From JBGPYM01 sp041493205 (GTDB taxonomy: Bacteria; Bacteroidota; Ignavibacteria; UBA10030; UBA6906), in NCBI GenBank assembly GCA_041493205.1, contig JBGPYM010000003.1, forward strand, positions 1-38,969: DNA of 38,969 bases. Direction: 5' to 3'. Of this stretch, positions 33,866 to 38,969 are shown one piece after another. A program made the position numbers and the translations under genes. The notes below the pieces were generated by a model, which worked only from the letters and a program-made list of their open reading frames with translations, was not told where the DNA came from and did not search any database. Numbering within the stretch: position 1 is the first letter of the stretch; the number at the start of each line of letters is the position of its first letter.

Positions 33866-35823
33866 TGCACCTCCTGTGTACGTTTGACTATGGCAAGAGC
33901 AAATCCGATGATCATCAGAACCATTCCACCCCAGAGGAGACTCATAAACGGTTTTATGCTCGCCTCCACCACCAGCCGTTCCGGCTGCGCCGGCGTGGCC
34001 TGGGCGGTCCGGAACCCTGACCCGCCCGACTCTCCACCGCCAAGCGCCTCCCCGTCCGCGGCAGCCTGTGCAGCTTCGAGACCAACCGGGGAGAGGTAAA
34101 AGTCGCGCGTAAAAAATGTCGCAATGTCGGGATTGCGCATCACTCCCTGCTCGCCTCCCGGAAACATGACGGGTGCGAGCGTGAACGACTCCCCGTCCCC
34201 TTCCACGCGGACGTGAAATTTGAACTTCCCGTCGGCGGTCGGCGCGAATCCGGTATACGTGAGGGTATGTCCCAGCGCTTCGCGCGGACGATTGAGCGGG
34301 AGCGTCACGTGCGCCCGCGATTCGAAACGGCCGCTCGCGATCATGCCCAGAAGGAAAATGGCCACGCCCGCGTGGGCCAGCTTTCCGCCGAGGAAGCGGG
34401 GGTCACCCCGGGCAATTCTGACGCCGATATCCACGTTGACGAAGAGCGCGAAGACCGACGCGAAGATGAGCGCGAGAGCGCCGGCATCCTCGACTCCCAG
34501 AATCGCCAGACTCGCAACGACGACAAACGACGCAAAGAGGCCGACTCTCGACCTTTGCAGGGTCGCTCCCCCGTCCTGTGTTTCCCATTGGGTATACAGG
34601 CTCAGTCCGATCAGGAGCCCCATCACAATCACGAGCGGGAGGTTGGTCGCGTTGTAGAACGACGGCTCGACGCGCAGGGCCGAGAAGATCGGTAGCGTTG
34701 TCCCGAAGGCAACGACCGCCGCACTGAGGATAAGGAGCATCGTCCCGGCCCCGAGGGAAGTCTCCCGGGAAAGCAGATGTCCCTCCGCAGGGTGCGGCCG
34801 GAGGTCCGCGCGGCGCGCGATCATGAGGCCCGCGCCGGCAACAGCGATAGCCCCGAGGGATCCGAGGAGGAGCCAGTAGGCTGCAGCCCCCGGATCCGTA
34901 AACGAGTGAACCGACGCGTCGCCGAGAATGCCGCTGCGTGTCAGAAACGTGCTGTAGATGACGAGAAAGAACGAGACCAGCGCGAGGGCGAAATTTGTCC
35001 GCATATATTTACCAGTGCGGAGCTGCGCGAGCATTGTGTGAAGGAGGGCGATCCCGGTGAGCCACGGCACCAGGGAGGAGTTCTCCACGGGATCCCACCC
35101 CCAGTACCCGCCCCAGCCAAGGACCCCATAGGCCCAGTAGGCACCGAGCATGATGCCGAGTCCGAGGACGGTTGTCCCGCCAAGGACCCACGGGAACGCC
35201 TGCGCGGGGAGAATGTCGTACCTCCGTTTCCAGAGCCCCGCGATCGCAAGGCTGAACGGCACGGCCATCGCAGCAAACCCGAGAAAGAGCACGGGCGGGT
35301 GGATGACCATCCAGAAATTCTGCAGCAGTGGATTCAGCCCGCGTCCTTCGGCCGGTATGGCAAGCGGCGCCTGCGGGAACATCTCCCAGACCGAGCGGAA
35401 GGGGGACTTCACTATGACAAAGGCAAGGAGGACCGTCTGGACTGTCATGTAGACCGCCATGACGGGTGCTTCGTTGCCGTGCCTTCGCGCGGCCGCCCGG
35501 AGGACGAGCGCGATCGCGCTTCCGCAGAGGGCCCAGAAAAGAAAGCTCCCTTCCTGTCCCGCATAGAAACTTGAAATCAGATACGCAAGCGGGAGGGCGC
35601 TGTCGCTGTAACTATAGACATACCCGTTTGAGAAATCGTGCCGGAGAAGGAGGACGAGGAGAAGGACGGAGGCGAACCCAACAACCACCACGGAGAGATA
35701 TAACAGTCGCCGCGGCCGGGCCGAGGATCCTGCCCGAGAGGAAGCCAGTCGGAAGTAGAGCAAGGCGGAGAGAGCCGCAGCGACCAGACTGAACCACACA
35801 CTCATATGTCCAAGAACAGACAT
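33853..35823 (-). CDS. ccmF: Cytochrome c maturation haem lyase CcmF
   Basis: 656 residues with about 14 membrane segments. The WWD haem-handling motif is WGWGGY-WGWDPVEN (237-248), preceded by NPLLQNFWMVIHPP (164-177), the conserved HPP histidine. A periplasmic C-terminal segment about 500-625 is followed by a last membrane helix. CcmF ligates haem to CXXCH motifs of exported cytochromes in system I. CGGAGGAAGCA precedes the ATG. It follows the multihaem cytochrome genes, which it would serve. No other ccm genes appear in this window. Confidence 0.95.
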   Translation of the reverse strand: MSVLGHMSVWFSLVAAALSALLYFRLASSRAGSSARPRRLLYLSVVVVGFASVLLLVLLLRHDFSNGYVYSYSDSALPLAYLISSFYAGQEGSFLFWALCGSAIALVLRAAARRHGNEAPVMAVYMTVQTVLLAFVIVKSPFRSVWEMFPQAPLAIPAEGRGLNPLLQNFWMVIHPPVLFLGFAAMAVPFSLAIAGLWKRRYDILPAQAFPWVLGGTTVLGLGIMLGAYWAYGVLGWGGYWGWDPVENSSLVPWLTGIALLHTMLAQLRTGKYMRTNFALALVSFFLVIYSTFLTRSGILGDASVHSFTDPGAAAYWLLLGSLGAIAVAGAGLMIARRADLRPHPAEGHLLSRETSLGAGTMLLILSAAVVAFGTTLPIFSALRVEPSFYNATNLPLVIVMGLLIGLSLYTQWETQDGGATLQRSRVGLFASFVVVASLAILGVEDAGALALIFASVFALFVNVDIGVRIARGDPRFLGGKLAHAGVAIFLLGMIASGRFESRAHVTLPLNRPREALGHTLTYTGFAPTADGKFKFHVRVEGDGESFTLAPVMFPGGEQGVMRNPDIATFFTRDFYLSPVGLEAAQAAADGEALGGGESGGSGFRTAQATPAQPERLVVEASIKPFMSLLWGGMVLMIIGFALAIVKRTQEVQWKV

Positions 35824-36006
35824 TGCTTCCTCCGATTATTTCGCCCGTACCAGACGGTTCAACATATGTGCCACGAATACATGGGTTTTATGCGTGAAAA
35901 GGGGCGTGAAGGGGCCTCTTTTCCCTTTGCGAGAGCTCAATCTTCCAATCTCTGGGAATGGGTTGGCAGGAGTGAAAACGGCAGGATTTGGGGGAAATGG
36001 GGGGGG

Positions 36007-36101
36007 AGCCACCGGCAGGGACGCCGGTGCTACTAGCAAAAGACACGGGCGGGACGCCCGTGCCACTACCAAATGACACCGGCAGAGACGCCGGTGCTAC
36101 T
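36007..36101. repeat. GC-rich hairpin repeats, copy C (three tandem units)
   Basis: Three palindromic units lie at about 36007-36034 (CACCGGC/GCCGGTG), 36043-36067 (CACGGGC/GCCCGTG) and 36076-36101 (CACCGGC/GCCGGTG), roughly 33 bases apart. Each ends in the [AG]CTACT or CCACT flank. The stems covary in pairs, keeping the palindrome. The rightmost unit supplies the TAG stop of the cysteine-rich gene. The 173 bases between here and the ccmF start hold no recognisable promoter. Confidence 0.85.
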
Positions 36102-36435
36102 TCAGTCTATGGCGGAGCTGAGTTTCCTCGAGGACCTGAACGATCAGGGGGAAGTACCGGTCGAGGGCGCATTCGACATCGTCACGGAGCCGGCACGATC
36201 CATCAGCTGCGGCCACAGTGCAGACGCCGCAGACTTTTTTCCGGAGCTGTTCTTCATACGGCGCGATGGAGGAGCTGTAGACGGAATTCACCGCCTCAAG
36301 AATCTGCGGCAGGTGTGTTTTCAGCGCGCACGTGCGCCCCGGTGCGATCAAACATCCTCCCTCTCCATTGCCGTCTGCGCACCTGGCGCAGATCTTGGCC
36401 TGGAGCGCATCCCAGTACTCCTGCTCTGTCGTCAT
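36097..36435 (-). CDS. Small protein with duplicated CX2CX8CX7C motif, unknown function
   Basis: 112 residues with no signal peptide or membrane segment. Two copies of an identical cysteine spacing are visible: C16-x2-C19-x8-C28-x7-C36 and C69-x2-C72-x8-C81-x7-C89. Each copy continues CAL-x4-(L/F)P-x-I and then a helix, so the protein arose by duplication. Four cysteines per half could bind an Fe-S cluster or zinc, and no CXXCH haem motif exists. AGGAG lies 8 bases before the ATG. The stop codon falls in a hairpin repeat. The position between a 9-haem cytochrome and CcmF suggests a part in cytochrome or redox biology, but nothing shows what it does. Confidence 0.75.
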   Translation of the reverse strand: MTTEQEYWDALQAKICARCADGNGEGGCLIAPGRTCALKTHLPQILEAVNSVYSSSIAPYEEQLRKKVCGVCTVAAADGSCRLRDDVECALDRYFPLIVQVLEETQLRHRLK

Positions 36436-36462
36436 CGCACAGTCTCCTTATGTATGCACAGT

Positions 36463-36560
36463 GAGACGGGCGGGGACGCCCGTCCTACTGCATCGTTGGA
36501 CAGGCAAGGACGTCCGTCCCGCCAGAGGCGGGACGAGACGCTACGCGCCGGTGCTACTGC
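36463..36560. repeat. GC-rich hairpin repeats, copy D (diverged tandem units)
   Basis: One unit GACGGGCG-GGGA-CGCCCGTC (36465-36484) is followed by CTACT, then a separate hairpin CGTCCCGCC-AGAG-GGCGGGACG (36513-36535), and a fragment CGCCGGTGCTACT (36546-36558) that supplies the stop codon of the 9-haem cytochrome gene. This is the most degraded copy. Confidence 0.75.
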
Positions 36561-37672
36561 AATCTTCGGGGGCCTCCGTATGTATCGATCAGGTCCACCC
36601 AGCCGTTGATGTGTTTGGCCTTGTTTAGGATTTTGCCTGTGTTGTCGGTGACATCGCCGTGGCACCCCTGGCATCCGCCGAGGTCAGTGATGACGTAATG
36701 TCCGGCGGGAACGTAGTTCCCCGGCGATCCGCCGTGGCAGCTGTAGCACTGGCCGGCCGATGCGTTCGCGTTCCAGGACGGTGCCGCCTTGGCGCCCACC
36801 ATCACACTGTCGGTGTAGAAGAGCGTAGGATCGATGACCGGCGGCACCGCGCGCACGGCAGTCGCCTTGCGGAGCTTCCAGTTCCCGTGGCAATACGTGT
36901 TGGCGCACGTGGGCGCCGTGTACGCCGGTGCCGGCCTGACGGTCCCGTCACCCGACACGTGGTTCGCAAGCGTGTCGTTAAACACGACATCCGCGGGAAG
37001 CGGACCGATATGTCCGGGGGAGTTCACAGACGCGGGGACCGTGTGACACTCCTGACACCGCACGGCATTTCCCGTCGTGCCCGTGACGAGATGTTTCTGG
37101 TGCGCGCCGACGGCGGACGTCGTCGTGGACGTATCGCCTGCAACGCTCTTCGGCGGTGCGGCCGAGAGGAGATACGCAAGGCCCGTCAGGCTGGCTGACG
37201 CGCGGAAATTGCCGTGACAGGTGTTGCACGACTCGGGCGACTTCAGGTTGCCTGATGCGTCGGCGTGGCAGCCCGCACGCTGGCAGGTGACGTCAGCGAT
37301 CGGCCCGCCGGTGTACGCGGGGCCATGGCACCCCCTGCACTCCACGAGCGGATCATTATGGGCGCGCATATAGTTCGTGTGCCGTCCGCCGGGAAACGCC
37401 GCTGAATGCGGGAAGGCAGGATGGCAGGTAAAGCACTGCACGCCGCTGGTGCCCCCGGAAAAATTCGCTCCGTGGCAGGTCTGGCATGCTGCGTCGTCCC
37501 ACGCCTTCGTTTTGAGGAACCTTCCGTGGAAATTCGCGTCGGCCGCTGTGACCCATCCCGGATCGTGCACCGTAACGGCTGACGACACCGGGAGGGGAAG
37601 ATCCGTTTTCAACTCGCTGCACGATGCCGCCAGCAGCGCGCCTGCACAGGCGAAGACAATCTTAGTTTTCAT
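36554..37672 (-). CDS. Multihaem c-type cytochrome lipoprotein (9 predicted haems)
   Basis: 372 residues from the ATG at 37672 (MKTKIVFACAGALLAASC), giving a lipoprotein signal; ATGs two and five codons earlier are possible, the earliest forming TAATG with the previous stop. Seven CXXCH motifs (CQTCH, CFTCH, CRGCH, CNTCH, CQECH, CYSCH, CQGCH) and two CX4CH motifs (CQRAGCH, CANTYCH) predict nine haems. The CX4CH...CXXCH pairing resembles modules found in Geobacter-type cytochromes. The protein is probably attached to a membrane outside the cytoplasm and passes electrons to or from the 14-haem neighbour. No catalytic signature of nitrite or sulfite reductases is visible. Confidence 0.9.
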   Translation of the reverse strand: MKTKIVFACAGALLAASCSELKTDLPLPVSSAVTVHDPGWVTAADANFHGRFLKTKAWDDAACQTCHGANFSGGTSGVQCFTCHPAFPHSAAFPGGRHTNYMRAHNDPLVECRGCHGPAYTGGPIADVTCQRAGCHADASGNLKSPESCNTCHGNFRASASLTGLAYLLSAAPPKSVAGDTSTTTSAVGAHQKHLVTGTTGNAVRCQECHTVPASVNSPGHIGPLPADVVFNDTLANHVSGDGTVRPAPAYTAPTCANTYCHGNWKLRKATAVRAVPPVIDPTLFYTDSVMVGAKAAPSWNANASAGQCYSCHGGSPGNYVPAGHYVITDLGGCQGCHGDVTDNTGKILNKAKHINGWVDLIDTYGGPRRLQ

Positions 37673-37686
37673 GGTCATCTCTCTCA

Positions 37687-38904
37687 TTACTTGGTTCCGT
37701 GGCAATACCCGCAGAAGCCCCTGCCCGCAACGCCTGACGGGCGCGCATTCATATCCGTGTGGCACGCATAGCAGGTGGCCCCTGCATCACGATGCCACGA
37801 TCCATCCTCCTGATCCTTCATAAACCCGCCCGGATGTGTCTTCGGGTCGGTGCCTTTGATGCCGTCGGCATCCACGTGGCAGGTGAGGCAGACCGGATCT
37901 CCCCCCCGCACGTCATGGCAGCTCATGCAGCTTTCGATGTCACGCCGCGCAAGGGTCGCGTGGCTACCGCCGCCTGACCCGACCCCGATGGTGGTGAATC
38001 CCGCGCCGAGGTGGGACCCCGGCCGCGCGCCTGGCATGAGGTTGTCGCCTTCCGCGTGACATTCCGCGCAGAAGGTCTGGGCCGAGTGACAGCTAAAGCA
38101 ATCGGACGTCTTCGCCTTCGCATCGACGCCGTGAGTGTACCGGTAGTTCATGGAGTGCACCATCTGCAGGGTCATCGTTCGCGGCCCATCCGCGCCCGCG
38201 GACGTCCGCGGTGCGGGGTCGGTCATCAGCGCACTTTTCCCCATCTGGATGAACGCCGAGGCGCCATGGCAGTCGGCGCAGAAATTCTGCGTGTGGCACG
38301 TCGCGCAGCTCACATCCAGCGCGCCCAGCCGCGTCCGCTGGCGGTGTTCCTTCTTGAAATCCGGTACCAGGTGATCCTGCGGAATCAGGTTCGTGAAGCT
38401 GGTATGGCAGGCTTCGCACGTGCTGGTCGCCGCGGTGTTGTTATGGCACGAGGTACAGGCGGTCATTGCGGGCATGTTGGCGGTTCCGGCAAGCTCGACC
38501 TTGTCGAGTCCGGCGTGGCACGTGACGCATTCGACCCCCTTCATCGCAGTGTGCTGCGCGTGCGAAAAGAGGATGGTGCGTGCCGGCATGGCCGCCGCCT
38601 TGATATCGACGGTATCCCTGTGGCAGTAGTTGCAGGTGGTTTTAACCTGCTCTTCGTGGCACCCGTTGCAGTTTTCATGGGTGGGGCGAAGGTTGTCGGC
38701 GGAGGCGGCGCTGGTGAGTCCACCCTTGTGGCAGTCGGCGCATGCCACCCCTGCCTGGGTGATATGCAGCGCGTGCGAGAACTTCAGCGCCTTCGCGTCG
38801 TCGTTCTCAGTCCAACTATCCGGTGCCGCAGTTTTGCGCGCAACCGCGGTGAGAAGCGCACCGGCGAGCACCAGCGCGATAAGTATCAGCGTGCGTCGAT
38901 TCAT
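37687..38904 (-). CDS. Multihaem c-type cytochrome (14 predicted haems)
   Basis: 405 residues with an N-terminal signal or anchor (MNRRTLILIALVLAGALLTA). I count 14 CXXCH motifs: CADCH, CNGCH, CNYCH, CVTCH, CTSCH, CEACH, CATCH, CADCH, CFSCH, CAECH, CMSCH, CLTCH, CYACH and CGYCH, with extra histidines such as FSHALH and FSHAQH as distal ligands, typical of the cytochrome c3/c7-like family. The density, one haem per 29 residues, indicates a periplasmic wire. AGGAGGTG lies 6 bases upstream, and the start overlaps the preceding stop as TAATG. It is cotranscribed with the 9-haem lipoprotein. Confidence 0.93.
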   Translation of the reverse strand: MNRRTLILIALVLAGALLTAVARKTAAPDSWTENDDAKALKFSHALHITQAGVACADCHKGGLTSAASADNLRPTHENCNGCHEEQVKTTCNYCHRDTVDIKAAAMPARTILFSHAQHTAMKGVECVTCHAGLDKVELAGTANMPAMTACTSCHNNTAATSTCEACHTSFTNLIPQDHLVPDFKKEHRQRTRLGALDVSCATCHTQNFCADCHGASAFIQMGKSALMTDPAPRTSAGADGPRTMTLQMVHSMNYRYTHGVDAKAKTSDCFSCHSAQTFCAECHAEGDNLMPGARPGSHLGAGFTTIGVGSGGGSHATLARRDIESCMSCHDVRGGDPVCLTCHVDADGIKGTDPKTHPGGFMKDQEDGSWHRDAGATCYACHTDMNARPSGVAGRGFCGYCHGTK

Positions 38905-38969
38905 TACTTCACCTCCTGGGCAAAGAGCGACAGGCGTTCGGCAAACCAGTAGTTCAGTCGTACCTGGAG
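38904..38969 (-). CDS. C-terminal end of an upstream gene (cut by window edge)
   Basis: The minus-strand frame ending in TAA at 38906-38904 is open to the window edge and gives 21 residues, LQVRLNYWFAERLSLFAQEV plus K. Alternating hydrophobic residues could be a last beta-barrel strand, and the TAATG overlap with the 14-haem gene shows the usual operon packing. An outer-membrane porin partner of the cytochromes would make sense, but the fragment is too short to name. Confidence 0.45.
   Translation of the reverse strand, partial: LQVRLNYWFAERLSLFAQEVK

Noticed and set aside
35894..36076. Short plus-strand ORFs encoding GRDARAT-like peptides
   Set aside because: They are translations of the hairpin repeats, with no ribosome site.
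36007..36101. Three palindromic units about 33 bases apart, resembling a short CRISPR array
   Set aside because: Spacers would be only about 6-9 bases, the units differ in stem sequence, the same element occurs singly elsewhere, and no cas genes are present.

Overview
The window comes from a GC-rich member of the Bacteroidota/Ignavibacteriota (FCB) group. Two secreted proteins end in a type IX secretion (T9SS) sorting domain with the NYPNPFNPST signature. A PorV/PorQ-family barrel, a TonB-dependent receptor with an N-terminal carboxypeptidase-regulatory-like domain, and a CcmF/multihaem cytochrome block fit a respiratory Ignavibacteria-like organism. Every gene I can support lies on the minus strand, so transcription runs from right to left. 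I saw no tRNA, rRNA, CRISPR array or transposase, and no gene-free stretch exceeds 300 bases.

Right block (38969-33608): the tail of an unidentified gene, a 14-haem cytochrome, a 9-haem lipoprotein cytochrome, a small protein with a duplicated four-cysteine motif, the haem-ligation protein CcmF, a one-cluster ferredoxin and an Acg-type nitroreductase. Middle block (32457-21347): a methionine-gamma-lyase-like enzyme, a Cat2-type CoA-transferase, a four-subunit VOR-type 2-oxoacid:ferredoxin oxidoreductase, two half-size ferritin-like proteins, an isocitrate/isopropylmalate-type dehydrogenase, an HMG-CoA-lyase-like DRE-TIM enzyme, a class III CoA-transferase, and the large and small subunits of a LeuCD/homoaconitase-type hydro-lyase. 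My reading (inference) is that the middle block is a reversible, thioester-conserving route between acetyl-CoA + pyruvate and propionyl-CoA through citramalyl-CoA, citramalate, 3-methylmalate and 2-oxobutyrate. Unusual residues in three of the enzymes support this over the tricarboxylate or true HMG-CoA alternatives.

Next come an OsmC-family protein and an oxygen-independent coproporphyrinogen oxidase (HemN type). A cluster of AT-rich palindromes lies in the gap before hemN.

Left block (19156-1): a polysaccharide-utilisation operon. A consensus sigma-70-type promoter overlaps a perfect 18-bp palindrome just upstream of a LacI-family regulator. Then follow a CBM9-like/T9SS protein, a terminator-like hairpin, a TonB-dependent receptor, a 1083-residue surface protein, a PorV/PorQ-family protein, a GH94 phosphorylase, two GH144-type enzymes, a GH2 enzyme and a GH3 beta-glucosidase cut by the window edge. 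GH144 plus GH94 point to beta-1,2-glucan: outer-surface cleavage, uptake, then cytoplasmic phosphorolysis and hydrolysis.

A family of GC-rich hairpin repeats (core CACCGGCG..CGCCGGTG) sits at four intergenic places. At three of them it abuts or supplies the stop codon of the gene before it.
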